DNA of 64,000 bases from NCBI RefSeq assembly GCF_014205135.1, contig NZ_JACHMY010000001.1, forward strand, positions 2,914,001-2,978,000, read 5' to 3'. Made by a program: the position numbers and the translations under genes. Below, in pieces: positions 41,506 to 51,340 of the stretch (its first letter is position 1; each line of letters starts with the position of its first letter). The stretch comes from Kribbella italica. GTDB lineage: Bacteria; Actinomycetota; Actinomycetes; Propionibacteriales; Kribbellaceae. The notes under the pieces were generated by a model. That model was not told the DNA's origin. It made no database searches and was given only the letters and a program-made list of their open reading frames with translations.

Positions 41506-44355
41506 ATGCCCATCCGCCCGTCCCATCTCCTGAAACTGGGCCTACCGGCCGCGCTGGTCGCGACCACTTTGGTCACCGTCACCGGTTCGTCGGTGTCCGC
41601 GGCCCAGCCGAAGCCCTTCTACGACGCCTTCCAGGTCCCGGACCGTCAGGTCACCGCGGCTCCTGAGGCCTATGACCCGCACTCGGTCCTGGTGAAGTTC
41701 TCGCCCAAGGCGAGCGCGTCCGCCCGGTCGACGGTCCTTGCCAAGCACAACAGCCGGCAGGCCGCCGTACCCGTCGACGGCGACTACGCGACCGTGACCA
41801 GCAACGCCACCGCACCCGAGCTGCTGAAGAAGCTGCGGGCCGAGTCGAGCGTCGAAGTTGCCTCGCTCAACTACGTCCGGACCAGCGCCGCGACACCGAA
41901 CGACGAGTACTACCGCTCCGACCAGGCGTACCTGTCGACCATCCGGATGCCGCAGGCGTGGGACCTGTCCAAGACCGCGGGCAGCCAGACCGTCGCCGTA
42001 CTGGACACAGGTGTGGACGGCGGCCACCCGGAGCTGTCCGGCCGGGTTTACACGGGGTACAACGCGATCAACCCGAAGGCGTCGGCGAACGACGACGAAG
42101 GCCACGGCACGATGGTGGCAGGCATCATCGCCGCCAACACGAACAACGCCCGCGGCGTCGCCGGTGTCGCCTGGAACGCCAGGATCCTGCCGGTCAAGGT
42201 GCTCGACTCCGAAGGCAACGGCTCGGACTCGTCGGTCGTTGCCGGGATCAACTGGGCGGTCTCGCACGGCGCCCGGGTGATCAACATGTCGTTGAGCGGT
42301 CCGAGCTACAACCCGGTCATGCACGCCGCGGTGAAGAACGCTGTGGCCAAGGGCGTCCTGGTGGTCGCCGCGGCCGGAAACAACTACAACTCCTCACCTC
42401 GCTACCCCGCCGCCTTCCCGGAGACCGTCTCGGTCGGTGCCACCGACAACAACGGCGTACTGACCACGTTCAGCTCGTGGGGCGACTCGGTCGACATCTC
42501 CGCGCCCGGCTGGAGGATCCTCTCCACCGGACCGCGTGCGCTCACCGACCCCGGCTACCTGCCGTACTGGGGTGGCAGCGGCACCTCGTTCTCTGCCCCG
42601 ATGGTGGCCGCCGTCGCGGCGATGCTGCGCAACAAGTACCCGAGCTGGACCCCGGCGCAGGTCGAGTCCCGGCTCGAGGCGACGGCGCGCGACGCCGGTC
42701 CGCACGGGCGTGACCCGTTCTACGGTGCCGGTGTGCTCGACGCCACCGAGGCGCTCGGCGGCAGCTGGGCGCCGAAGTTCTGGGCCGCCGGCCCGGACGG
42801 CAACGACGTACCGGCCCGCGCGACCTTCATGAACCACGCCACCGCGCCCGGCTCGATCGGGACCGAGGGTGAGGAGGACTGGTACGCCGCGCAGTCCGCC
42901 ACCGCTCGCGACGTGACGGTACGGGTCGCTCCGCCGACGTACGACGACGACAACCGGGCCCAGAACTTCGACCCGGTGCTCGCGATCTACAACGACCAGC
43001 TCCAGCTGATCGGGTACGCGGACAACACCTTCGGCGGTTCGGAGTCCGTCCAGCTCAAGCTGCCCGCCGGCCGTGCGTACTTCATGATCCGCAGCTACAA
43101 CCCGTCGCGCGACAGCCGTCCTTACACCTTGTCGGTGACCGCCGGCGGCCTGCCCAGCGGTGGCATCGGGCAGTCGCAGTGGGTGCGTGACACGTTCCCT
43201 GCCGATCTGGCCTCGGGCGTCTCGCAGACTGCGTCGCCGACCGTGACACTGAGCCAGAACGCCGCCCCGGCCACCATCAACTCCACGAACGTTCAGCTTC
43301 TGCACGGCAAGACCGGCGCGGTAGTGCCGACCACATCGTCCTACGATCCGGCGACGCGGAAGATCACGATCGACCCGACGCCGACTCTGCAGGACAACAC
43401 GCCGTACCGGGTGGTGGTGCGCGGGTTGAAGAACACCGGCGGCACGGCGATGCCGGGTGGCTACCTGGTCTTCTTCCGGACCGTCGACGTCGCGCCGGCG
43501 CCGATCACGAACTTCACCGTGACGGGCCAGTACGCCGCCGCGGGGATGAAGTGGACGCTGCCGGGGATCACCGACCTCGACCAGGTCGTCGTCCGGCGCA
43601 ACGCCGGCACCGTCGCTCCGAGTGCTCCGAACACCGGCACCTCGGCGTACACGGGTCCGGCCTCGAGCGCCACCGCGACCGGGCTGGCGAACGCGACGAG
43701 CTACGCGTTCCGCGCCTGGGTCAAGGATCGCAGCGGCAAGTGGAGCTCGCCGGTCGCGGCCAACCTGACCGGGACCTATACGACGATGACCGGCAACGCG
43801 ACCGCGCTGAACTTCGGCGGCAAGGTCACGCTGAACGGCAGTGTCGTGCGCGTCGACACGAAGGCGCCGCTGGCCGGCGTACCGGTCTCGCTGTACGGCC
43901 GGAACAAGAACAGCTCCACCTGGCGCGAGATCACCCGCGTCACGACGAGCGCCACCGGCACGTACTCGGTCACCTACCAGCCGACGTACTCCACGATCTT
44001 TGCCTGGGGCTACAACGGCTCGTCGCAGCTGCTCGGTTCCCGCACCGGCAACTGGACCACGGACGTCCGCCCGACCCTGACCGCGAACCTGTCCGCGACG
44101 TCGATCAAACTCGGCGCCTCGACCACGTTCTACGGCTACGTCCGCCCCCAGCACGCCGGTTCGCCGGTCTACCTCCAGCGCTCCACCGGCGCCACTTGGA
44201 CGACCATCACGTCGACCAAGCTCAACTCCACGGGCAACTACGGCTTCTCCATCAAGCCCACCACCCGAGCCAGCTACACCTACCGAGTCGTCTTCCAGTC
44301 CGACGGCGACCATGCCACCGGCGTCAGCCCGGCCAAGAGCTTCACGGTCAGCTGA
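41506..44355 (+). CDS. secreted subtilisin-like serine protease (S8)
   Basis: A 949-aa secreted protease. Signal peptide to about residue 32 (VSA-AQ); pro-region about 35-125; S8 catalytic domain about 130-420 with Asp167 (AVLDTGVDGGHPE), His200 (DEGHGTMVAGI), Asn292 (AAAGNN) and Ser361 (GSGTSFSAPMVAA). Behind it lie a pre-peptidase-C-like region, an SbsA/Big_5 Ig-like domain (SQTASPTVTLSQNAAP), an FN3-like domain (VTGQYAAAGMKWTLPGITDL) and two YXYYP-like beta domains. No anchor is seen, so it is likely released. GGGGGGGT precedes the ATG. It is monocistronic and followed by a hairpin. Confidence 0.92.
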   Translation: MPIRPSHLLKLGLPAALVATTLVTVTGSSVSAAQPKPFYDAFQVPDRQVTAAPEAYDPHSVLVKFSPKASASARSTVLAKHNSRQAAVPVDGDYATVTSNATAPELLKKLRAESSVEVASLNYVRTSAATPNDEYYRSDQAYLSTIRMPQAWDLSKTAGSQTVAVLDTGVDGGHPELSGRVYTGYNAINPKASANDDEGHGTMVAGIIAANTNNARGVAGVAWNARILPVKVLDSEGNGSDSSVVAGINWAVSHGARVINMSLSGPSYNPVMHAAVKNAVAKGVLVVAAAGNNYNSSPRYPAAFPETVSVGATDNNGVLTTFSSWGDSVDISAPGWRILSTGPRALTDPGYLPYWGGSGTSFSAPMVAAVAAMLRNKYPSWTPAQVESRLEATARDAGPHGRDPFYGAGVLDATEALGGSWAPKFWAAGPDGNDVPARATFMNHATAPGSIGTEGEEDWYAAQSATARDVTVRVAPPTYDDDNRAQNFDPVLAIYNDQLQLIGYADNTFGGSESVQLKLPAGRAYFMIRSYNPSRDSRPYTLSVTAGGLPSGGIGQSQWVRDTFPADLASGVSQTASPTVTLSQNAAPATINSTNVQLLHGKTGAVVPTTSSYDPATRKITIDPTPTLQDNTPYRVVVRGLKNTGGTAMPGGYLVFFRTVDVAPAPITNFTVTGQYAAAGMKWTLPGITDLDQVVVRRNAGTVAPSAPNTGTSAYTGPASSATATGLANATSYAFRAWVKDRSGKWSSPVAANLTGTYTTMTGNATALNFGGKVTLNGSVVRVDTKAPLAGVPVSLYGRNKNSSTWREITRVTTSATGTYSVTYQPTYSTIFAWGYNGSSQLLGSRTGNWTTDVRPTLTANLSATSIKLGASTTFYGYVRPQHAGSPVYLQRSTGATWTTITSTKLNSTGNYGFSIKPTTRASYTYRVVFQSDGDHATGVSPAKSFTVS

Positions 44356-44371
44356 CCTCCCTGCGGTTACA

Positions 44372-44411
44372 CGACGCGCCTCGTCCGGGACTCCTCGGGC
44401 GGGGCGCGTCG
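44372..44411. terminator. hairpin between convergent protease and MFS genes
   Basis: CGACGCGCC (44372-44380) pairs with GGCGCGTCG (44403-44411); the 22-base loop can pair further. It lies between stops at 44355 and 44462. Confidence 0.6.
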
Positions 44412-44461
44412 AGTATCTGCGGAAGCTCCTTGCCGGACCGCGTCTACTTGGCTTCGCGGAC

Positions 44462-45727
44462 CTAAGGGGTCATGGCGGCGTCTAGTGCCTCCTTGTCGAT
44501 CCTTGGTGTTGTCAGCGGTAGGAGGGCGAGTGCGCCGGCGAAGGTCATGGCGGTGGCTCCCCAGAACAAGGGGATCAGTCCGGCGGTCTGGGCGACCAGC
44601 CCGCCGGTGAGGGCGCCGAGGGCGAGGCTTCCCCAGGCGACGAGTCGGTGGGTGCTGATGACGCGACCGAGGAGGTGCAGGGGGACGATGCGCTGGCGCA
44701 TGGTCACCGTTCCGACGTTCCAGAGCGCGACGCCGAGTCCGCCGAGCGCGTACGCCGTGCCGATCGCGACGAGATTGTGGGTGAGCACGGGCATCACGAT
44801 CTGACCGGCCTGGGTCACCGCGTTGATCGCGAGGAGAATCCGCAGGCCGAGCGCCCTGGTTGCTGCCCGGATCAGCAGCGACCCGAGAACGCTGCCGACG
44901 GCCGAGGCTGCGATCAACAGCCCGAACCTGCTTGGGCTCAGCCCGAGCGCCGAGCCGGGACCGACGGCGTACACCACGAAGACGCCGGCAGCGGCAGCGC
45001 CGGCGAAGTTGGTGATGGCCACGCAGACGCACACCGCGCGCAGCGCCACGCTGCGGGCCAGGAACCGCAGGCCGATGGCGATGTCGGACCGCAGCGATGC
45101 GGCCTCCGTCAGTTCGCCACGACGGGCCCGGAAGGTGCCCGTGAGTGCGATCAGCATCACCACGGCAAGGGTCCACACCACGGCCGGCCCGCCGAGTGCC
45201 AGGCCGACGCCGACGCCGACCAGCACTCCGCCGAGCGCCGGGCCCGCGAACTGGTTCGTGGCCTGATCGGCGATCTGCTGGAGAGCGTTGGCCCGGTCAA
45301 GCTGGGTCCGGTCGACGAGTTGAGGCACGATCGCCGACGCCGCGGTCGCGTAGAACGTCTCCGCCACCCCTGCACTGAAGGCCACCACGTAGATCAGGGC
45401 GATCGAGCCGAAGCCGACGACGGCGAGGACCACGGACAGCGTGAGGACCGCCGCTCGGACCAGGTTCACGGCGAGGAGGACGGTCTTGCGGTCCGCGCGG
45501 TCGACGATCGCGCCTGCGGGGAGCGAGAGCAGCAGCCAGGGAAGCATCGCCGCGAAGCCGACCCCGGCGATCGCGAGCGGGGCATCGGTAAACGAGCGGG
45601 CCAGCAGGGGCAGGGCGACCTTGAGCGTACCGTCGGCCAGGCTCGACAGGGAGGCGGCGCTGAGGAGCCGCCAGTAGCTCGCGCCGAGCCCGGCACGAGC
45701 CGTGGCGGCGGGGACGGTGGCTGTCAT
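44462..45727 (-). CDS. MFS transporter (enterobactin-exporter-like)
   Basis: A 421-aa MFS protein with 12 probable membrane helices (for example WRLLSAASLSSLADGTLKVA, IYVVAFSAGVAETFYATAAS). The A-like motif LPAGAIVDRADRKTVLLAVN follows helix 2. It resembles MFS_3 exporters for small molecules; the cargo is unknown. The divergent HxlR gene and a shared palindrome suggest induction by its substrate. TTGTAG-N16-TATACT lies close upstream of the ATG at 45727. Confidence 0.88.
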   Translation of the reverse strand: MTATVPAATARAGLGASYWRLLSAASLSSLADGTLKVALPLLARSFTDAPLAIAGVGFAAMLPWLLLSLPAGAIVDRADRKTVLLAVNLVRAAVLTLSVVLAVVGFGSIALIYVVAFSAGVAETFYATAASAIVPQLVDRTQLDRANALQQIADQATNQFAGPALGGVLVGVGVGLALGGPAVVWTLAVVMLIALTGTFRARRGELTEAASLRSDIAIGLRFLARSVALRAVCVCVAITNFAGAAAAGVFVVYAVGPGSALGLSPSRFGLLIAASAVGSVLGSLLIRAATRALGLRILLAINAVTQAGQIVMPVLTHNLVAIGTAYALGGLGVALWNVGTVTMRQRIVPLHLLGRVISTHRLVAWGSLALGALTGGLVAQTAGLIPLFWGATAMTFAGALALLPLTTPRIDKEALDAAMTP

Positions 45728-45747
45728 GGGCGAGACAGTATAGATTT

Positions 45748-45759
45748 GATACCGGTATC
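45748..45759. promoter_or_regulatory. HxlR operator between divergent genes
   Basis: The perfect 12-base palindrome GATACCGGTATC lies in the spacer of the MFS promoter (TTGTAG and TATACT on the minus strand) and next to TTGATA (45746-45751) facing HxlR. One dimer bound here could repress both genes. Confidence 0.7.
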
Positions 45760-45782
45760 TACAACGCTACTGGTGGGAGCCG

Positions 45783-46148
45783 ATGAGCAAGGCCTACAAC
45801 GTCATGGCGGCGACCTGTCCGAGCCGCACCGTGCTGCACCGCATCGGCGCCCGGTGGACGGTCTTCGTCGTCAACGCCCTGGCCGCGGGGCCGATGCGAT
45901 TCACCGAACTCAAGGCGCACATCCGTGGCATCACCCCGAAGGCCTTGACCGAGACGCTGCGCGCGATGGAGTACGACGGACTGGTCTCGCGCACGGACCA
46001 CGGCGGCAACCCGCCGCACGTGGAGTACGCGCTGACGCCACTCGGGGATTCGCTCCTCGTTCCGCTGCGGGCGGTTCGTGAGTGGGCCGAGACCCATGTG
46101 CCGGCCATCGAGTCGGCCCGCGCGGCAAGGTCGACGCCGGGCACGTGA
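45783..46148 (+). CDS. HxlR family transcriptional regulator
   Basis: A 121-aa HxlR winged-helix regulator: CPSRTVLHRIGARWTVFVVN, the HTH MRFTELKAHIRGITPKALTE, the recognition TLRAMEYDGLVSR, and wing PPHVEYALTPLGDSLLVPL. Cys12 is conserved with redox- or thiol-sensing HxlR members. It probably controls the divergent MFS gene through the palindrome between them. Confidence 0.9.
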   Translation: MSKAYNVMAATCPSRTVLHRIGARWTVFVVNALAAGPMRFTELKAHIRGITPKALTETLRAMEYDGLVSRTDHGGNPPHVEYALTPLGDSLLVPLRAVREWAETHVPAIESARAARSTPGT

Positions 46149-46553
46149 GGAGGCAGCCGCCGGACCTGTGAGGCGGCGGTAGCCGACGTACGGCGCGACG
46201 ACGCTACGGCCCGGCGGAGTGACAGGGTCGGCCGCCGCGGGACTGTGGCGCGGGCGTCGAAGGTCAGCACATGTGGGGTGTCGGAGAGTGTTGATGCGGC
46301 CGGGAAGGTCGCCGGGGGTGGAGGCCGCTGCGGCCGGAGAGCGCGGGAGTGGGTGGGGCCTGGTTGTCCAGCCCGCGACGGCTCGGCGGAGCGGCCGCCG
46401 CGGGACCGGCGAGTGCGCGACGGTCCGGCGGAGCGGCGGCCGCGGGACGGTCGAACGCTCGGCGGCTCGGCGGAGCGAGGGCTCGGCGGCCGCGGGACCG
46501 TCGGCGCGCGCCGGCGCGACCAACCGCGCCGGCGACCTGGGGCAGGATCGCCA
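46149..46553. other. low-complexity non-coding stretch
   Basis: This region has several near-copies of GCGGCCGCGGGAC and CGGCGGAGCG on the plus strand. Long frames are open on both strands only because of GC bias; none gives a recognisable protein. Together with the GroEL relic it looks like decayed or expanding GC repeats. Confidence 0.5.
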
Positions 46554-46679
46554 CCCGCCGCCGGCCACGGTCCCTTCGGCCACCGCCGCCCGGGTCGACG
46601 ACAGCGCGTCCTCCATCCGGTGCTGCAACTCCTTGTCCGCGCGGTTCGTTGCGGTGAGACACGCGATCCTTGCCGCCAT
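46505..46679 (-). pseudogene. GroEL C-terminal fragment, frameshifted
   Basis: Reading leftward from 46679, KELQHRMEDALSSTRAAVAE is followed by GTVAGGG, a close match to the chaperonin stretch KHRIEDA-xx-TRAAVEEGIVAGGG. Right after AGGG the match moves to another frame (VAILPQVAGAV), as if one G were lost. No start, apical domain or rest of GroEL is present. It is a short relic of a chaperonin gene, most likely from a lost copy. Confidence 0.6.
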
Positions 46680-46730
46680 CGTTCATCGCATCCCCCACGG
46701 TCGCGACCGCCGCCCTCTCTGGTCGTGGGT

Positions 46731-48185
46731 CTACTGCGGTGGTTGGAAGCCGCCGAGATTCTGCTCGAGTAGTTCGGCCAGGCGTAGTGGGGTGCGGTCC
46801 TCGTACATTGGGCCGATGAGCTGCACGCCTACCGGCAGCCCTTCGGGGGAACGGCCTGTTGGTACGGCCGTGGCGGGTAGGCCGGGCATGGTGGCCAGGC
46901 CGGCCCAGACTAGTTGGTCGAAGTACGGGGACTTGGCGCCGTCGATGTCGATCCGGCGTACCAGCACGTCGGGGTTGTGGTCGTGCGGGAACGCGGGAGT
47001 CGGCGTGATCGGGCACACCACGGCGTCGAACTCGGCGAAGAGCTGCCGCCAGCTGTGGCGGTGCAGCTCACGACGGTTGGTTGCCTCGATCCAGTCGCGG
47101 TGGCTGAGCACCATCCCGCGCAGCCGCGTCGCGTCGAGGCTCTGGTCGTCCGCACTCAGAGCGGCCGCGCGGGTCCGGAGCTGTTCGTACGCTTCGACGG
47201 GGAAACGGGCAACGGAGCCCGAGAACAAGAACTGCATGTAGAGCGTGCCGGCTTCGGTCAGGTCGGGCAGAAGCGGGCTGTGCCGTTCGACGCGGGCGCC
47301 GCCGTCGACGAGCGCGTCGGCCACCCGGTTCACGCCCGCCCGGACGGCGGAACCGGTCGGGATGAGCGGATGGTCGTCGATGACCAGGACCCGGAAGTCG
47401 CCGAGCCGTTCGTGGCGCGCGGGCGGCAGCTTCACGCCGTACGCCTTGCCGTGCGTCAGCGGGTCCGGTCCGGCCATCACGTCGAGCAGGAGTGTGAGGT
47501 CGCCGGCGCTGCGCGCCATCGGGCCGACAACGGCGAGGTCGAGGTCGACCGGCAACGGCGGTCCCGGTGGCGCGACCATGCCGCGGGTTGCCGCCAGGCC
47601 GAGTGTCGGCTTGTGCGCGTAGATGCCGCAGAAATGCGCGGGGGTACGCAGCGAGCCGGCGAGGTCGGAGCCGATGGACAGGGCGCCGAATCCGGAGGCC
47701 AGGGCCGCCGCCGATCCGCCGGAGGATCCACCCGACGTACGGGTGTGATCCCACGGGTTGTTGGTCGTGCCGTAGATCTCGTTGAAGGTCTGGATGTCCT
47801 GCAGCCCCAACGGAACGTTGGTCTTGCCGAGCACCACCGCGCCGGCGGCCTTCAGCCGCGACACCTGTACTGCGTCCTCGGCCGGTTCGAAGTCCCGGTG
47901 CGCAGGCATGCCCCAGGTCGTGGGCAGCCCGCTGACGTCGTAGGACTCCTTGACCGTGACCGGAATCCCGAGCAGCGCGCGATCCTCACCGCGAGCACGC
48001 GCTTGGTCGGCATCACGTGCGGCCGCCCGCGCACGATCGAAGTCCGGCACACAGATCGCGTTGATCGCCTGGTCGTCCCGCTCGATCCGGGCGATCGCCT
48101 CGTCGGTCAGTTCCACCGAGCTCACGTCACCGGCCCGCAACGCGGACGCCTGCTCTTCAGCTGTCTGAAACTCTGTCTCCACCAT
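46731..48185 (-). CDS. amidase signature family enzyme
   Basis: A 484-aa amidase. The Ser-cisSer-Lys triad is visible: Lys in GIPVTVKESYDV, cis-Ser and nucleophile region in TSGGSSGGSAAALASGFGAL and SIGSDLAGSLRTPAHFCG. The C terminus has GLATMPGLPATAVPTGRSPE and VGVQLIGP. It hydrolyses amides; the substrate is unknown. The ATG at 48185 is used; GTG at 48194 is close by. It ends near the GroEL relic. Confidence 0.9.
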   Translation of the reverse strand: MVETEFQTAEEQASALRAGDVSSVELTDEAIARIERDDQAINAICVPDFDRARAAARDADQARARGEDRALLGIPVTVKESYDVSGLPTTWGMPAHRDFEPAEDAVQVSRLKAAGAVVLGKTNVPLGLQDIQTFNEIYGTTNNPWDHTRTSGGSSGGSAAALASGFGALSIGSDLAGSLRTPAHFCGIYAHKPTLGLAATRGMVAPPGPPLPVDLDLAVVGPMARSAGDLTLLLDVMAGPDPLTHGKAYGVKLPPARHERLGDFRVLVIDDHPLIPTGSAVRAGVNRVADALVDGGARVERHSPLLPDLTEAGTLYMQFLFSGSVARFPVEAYEQLRTRAAALSADDQSLDATRLRGMVLSHRDWIEATNRRELHRHSWRQLFAEFDAVVCPITPTPAFPHDHNPDVLVRRIDIDGAKSPYFDQLVWAGLATMPGLPATAVPTGRSPEGLPVGVQLIGPMYEDRTPLRLAELLEQNLGGFQPPQ

Positions 48186-48376
48186 GTTTCCGACGCTAAT
48201 CGCCTGCCGCTGAAGACATAAAATGCCACTTCGCACAACGGCAAAGCCGAACCACTGGCGGACTTCCCGAGGCCAGGCCTCGACTCCAACCTGTGGTGTG
48301 GAAGCACCGATACGGCCGGCCGTCGAACTGTGCCCAGCGGGCCTGAGCGATCCTCCCGGTAGGGCAAGCTGAGCGG

Positions 48377-48928
48377 ATGCCTAGAACCGTCTTTCTCTCC
48401 GGGCCGGCCGGCTCCGGCAAGACGACCGTCCTCCGGTTGAGCCACGACGAGAAGCTCGCCATCTGGGGCCGGACCGCCGCAGTCGACACCGACCAACTGT
48501 TCCTCATGGTCGACCCGCACTGGGACCTGCCGTACGACGATGCCCGCACCGCCCTCGTCCTGCGCCAATCCGCACAGCTCGCGGAATCGTTCTTCGGAGC
48601 GGGCTGCGAGAACGTCCTCATCGCGGGCAACAGCATCCACGACGCCGTCGACCTGAACCCGGTCATCCCGTGCCTCCTGCAACTCGGCCGGGTCTTCCAC
48701 GTCACCTTGGATCCCAGCGCCGAAGCAGTACTTCGGCGTACAGCCGACGATCCGGACCGGTCGCCGTCCGATCTCATGAACGACTTCCGGATTCCGCGGG
48801 CCACGCGTTCACCTTGGTCGGCAGCCGTCGACAATTCGGTGCTCACCCCACTGGAGACGCTGCAGAGGATCGCTTGCCTGGTGCAGTCGGGTGATGGAGA
48901 GATCCACGGATTGCTGGCGGACTCCTAG
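48377..48928 (+). CDS. P-loop kinase-like ATPase
   Basis: A 183-aa protein with Walker A GPAGSGKTTVLRL at about 9-21, an Asp in AAVDTDQLFLMVD and a lid-like segment AVLRRTADDPDRSPSDLMND. The pattern resembles small AAA_33/gluconate or shikimate kinase-like proteins. The phosphate acceptor is unknown. It is divergent from the amidase and convergent with the RibD-like gene. Confidence 0.8.
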   Translation: MPRTVFLSGPAGSGKTTVLRLSHDEKLAIWGRTAAVDTDQLFLMVDPHWDLPYDDARTALVLRQSAQLAESFFGAGCENVLIAGNSIHDAVDLNPVIPCLLQLGRVFHVTLDPSAEAVLRRTADDPDRSPSDLMNDFRIPRATRSPWSAAVDNSVLTPLETLQRIACLVQSGDGEIHGLLADS

Positions 48929-48984
48929 GTCTTGCGTGCGACGGAATCTCTGTCAGGTGACTGGTCTTCCAGCGGTGACTCCTC

Positions 48985-49572
48985 TCATGCGTGTTGGTTG
49001 GTGGGGACCGGGCGGTAGCGGACGTTGATTTCGGTGGTGGGGTTGGTGCCGTTGAGGAGGTGGAGCTTGACGGGCGAACCGCCGGGGTTGTCGAGCAGGC
49101 GGATCCCGTCTCCGAGCAGGACGGGTGCGATGTGCAGGTCGATCTCGTCGATCAGGCCGCGGTCGAGGAGTTGCCGGCCGATCGAGGCCGAGAGGATCTC
49201 CAGGTTCTTCCCGCCGGCCGCTTCGAGGCCGATCCGGACCGCTTCGGCCACGTCGCAGTTGAGGAACGTCGTACTGGGTGTGGGCGGGGCGTCTTCGGGA
49301 TGGTGGGTGAGGATGAACACGGGGACCTGCCAGGCGCCTTCGTAGGTGGAGTCGGCGTCGGGGAAGGCGTCGAAGCCGTCCCGGCCGCCGAGGATCGCGC
49401 CGGTGGTTTGCATGTACTCCTGGGTGATGTCGGGGCGCACGTTGGTGATGCCGCCCATCCAGTCCATGGCGTGGTTCGGGCCGGCGATGAATCCGTCGAG
49501 CGACATCGTGAAGTGCCACAGCACCTTGCCTGCTGCGGTCTGTGGTTCGGTGTCGGGAAGTGCGGTGGTCAT
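48985..49572 (-). CDS. dihydrofolate reductase / RibD-like reductase
   Basis: A 195-aa DHFR-like protein. FTMSLDGFIAGPNHAMDW, AILGGRDGFDAFPD, EILSASIGRQLLDRGLIDEI and APVLLGDGIRLLDNPGG match the RibD C-terminal domain. The presumed role is an NADPH-linked reduction, as for the related gene at 2940-3530. AGGAGG precedes the ATG. No operon partner. Confidence 0.88.
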   Translation of the reverse strand: MTTALPDTEPQTAAGKVLWHFTMSLDGFIAGPNHAMDWMGGITNVRPDITQEYMQTTGAILGGRDGFDAFPDADSTYEGAWQVPVFILTHHPEDAPPTPSTTFLNCDVAEAVRIGLEAAGGKNLEILSASIGRQLLDRGLIDEIDLHIAPVLLGDGIRLLDNPGGSPVKLHLLNGTNPTTEINVRYRPVPTNQHA

Positions 49573-49867
49573 CGGAGCCTCCTGCTGATCGTCGGTCGGT
49601 CCCTCGATCCTCGACGATCACCGGTCTGGTCTGAAGGTCCAATCACGAGCCTGCGGACCGGACCACTCGGCGCGCGGCTTCGTTGTTCGGGTACGGCGAG
49701 CGTTGCGGGAACCTGGTGAGTTCGGGGCTTGGTTGCCCAGGAGATCGCTAGTCGGGAGAACTGCTGGGTCGGTGCTGCCAGCATTCACGGGACAGCCGAC
49801 CAGCGCCGCGGTGATGGAGGCGGTTCGTTCGGCAAACGTCGACAGGACTCGGTCGGCGCCAGCTGGG
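49573..49867. other. 295-base gap, no gene seen
   Basis: Between the RibD-like start and the deaminase stop. Open frames here lack any recognised motif or good codon bias. I see no clear promoter or hairpin beyond AGGAGG for the reductase. Confidence 0.4.
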
Positions 49868-51199
49868 TCATGGGGCGTAGTGCTGGATGGCGCCGGGGTT
49901 GGTGAGGTCTGTGAGGGTGTGGGCTACTTCGTTGGCTTGGGTGAGGATTTCGGTGAGGTCTGCTGTGGTCAGGGATCGGTTTTTGACTACCAGGTTGCCG
50001 TCTACTACTACGTGGACCACGTCGGTGGGGCGGGTTGAGTAGACGAGGGCTGCTAGGGGGTTGTGGAGGGGTTGGTTGTGGGGAGCGGAGAGGTCTACCA
50101 GAGCTAGGTCGGCTTGGTGGCCTGGTTGCAGGGTGCCGGTGTTGTGGGTTGAGGCTTTGGCGCCGTTGTGGGTGGCCAGGCGGAGGGTTTCCGAGAGGGG
50201 CATCCATTCGGCATTGTTTTGTTGGTGCTTTTCGGTGAGCGCCACCAGGCGGAGGGACTCCCAGACGTCGAGGGTGTTGTGGACCGCGGCGCCGTCGGTG
50301 CCGATGGCTACGGGGATGCCGGCGGCGTGGAGTTGCTTGATGGGAGTGATGTTGCCCATGGCAAGTTTCAGGTAGACCTTGGGGCAGGTGGCCACGACCG
50401 TGCGGTCGGCGTGGGCTTGGAGGAGGGCGTAGTCGGAGTCCACGATGCCGCAGCCGTGGGCGATCAAGGAGCCTGACGCGAGGATGCCGGTGCGGTCGAG
50501 GATCTGGATGGGGGTGGCGCCGTACTGTGTTTGGGATGAGGCGGTTTGGTCCATCGTCTCGGCGGCATGGAGGTGGATGCGGAAGTTTTCGGCCTGGGCT
50601 ACCTCTGCGGTGCGGCGCAGGTCTTCTTCCGAGACGGTGTAGGGGGCGTGGGGACCCAGGCTGGCGGTGATGCGGTTGTTGCCTAGGGCACGGATTTGGC
50701 GGGCGGTGTCGAAGGCTGCTTCGCGGGCGGCCGGGCCGGTGGAGGTGAAGAAGGTGGGGGCCAGGTCGGCTCGGATGCCTAGTTCCAGGGCGGCTTGGGC
50801 GATCTGGTCGGCGTGGAAGTAGTGGTCCACGAAGGTGGTGACGCCGGCCAGCAGCATTTCGGCGCAGGCCAGGCGCGCGCCTACTCTCACGCGGTCGGGG
50901 GTGAGGTTCATTTCCATGGGCCAGATCTTCTGGTTGAACCAGTTGTCGATCGAGAGGTCCTCGGCGGCACCTCGCATCATGACCATGGGGCTGTGGGTGT
51001 GCGCGTTGGTGAGGCCGGGGACCGCGAGCAGGCCGGTGGCGTCGAGGACCTCGAGGTCACCGGCTGGGGTCTGCGCGGTGGGCGTGATCGACGTGATCTT
51101 GCCGTCGGTGATCTGGATGTCCTGGGCCTCGTCGACGCGGCACTCGCCGGTGGCGGGGACGACCAGGACCGAGCAGTTCTGGATCAGCAAGCGTGACAT
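49868..51199 (-). CDS. MtaD/TrzA-type amidohydrolase (deaminase)
   Basis: A 443-aa metal-dependent hydrolase of the TrzA/MtaD class, which deaminates purine-like substrates such as methylthioadenosine or S-adenosylhomocysteine. Metal-binding HTHSPMVMMRGAAED, His in RIHLHAAETMDQ, catalytic His in LIAHGCGIVDSD and Asp in VAIGTDGAAVHNTLD. The coding strand is strongly C-rich and G-poor, unlike most neighbours, matching the strand bias of this region. It is divergent from alkB with the LexA-like box near alkB. MtaD versus another deaminase cannot be settled here. Confidence 0.88.
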   Translation of the reverse strand: MSRLLIQNCSVLVVPATGECRVDEAQDIQITDGKITSITPTAQTPAGDLEVLDATGLLAVPGLTNAHTHSPMVMMRGAAEDLSIDNWFNQKIWPMEMNLTPDRVRVGARLACAEMLLAGVTTFVDHYFHADQIAQAALELGIRADLAPTFFTSTGPAAREAAFDTARQIRALGNNRITASLGPHAPYTVSEEDLRRTAEVAQAENFRIHLHAAETMDQTASSQTQYGATPIQILDRTGILASGSLIAHGCGIVDSDYALLQAHADRTVVATCPKVYLKLAMGNITPIKQLHAAGIPVAIGTDGAAVHNTLDVWESLRLVALTEKHQQNNAEWMPLSETLRLATHNGAKASTHNTGTLQPGHQADLALVDLSAPHNQPLHNPLAALVYSTRPTDVVHVVVDGNLVVKNRSLTTADLTEILTQANEVAHTLTDLTNPGAIQHYAP

Positions 51200-51340
51200 G
51201 GGGGCTCCACTGCGGTCCGTGGCGATGGTGAGGGCAGTCTTTCGCAGGTGAGGGCCAGCGCGGGAAGTGCCTCATTGGTCTCACTGGCACCACTGGTTTC
51301 AGGTGGGCGTGGGCGGCGGAGAGAGGGGTTGGAGTCAGGG

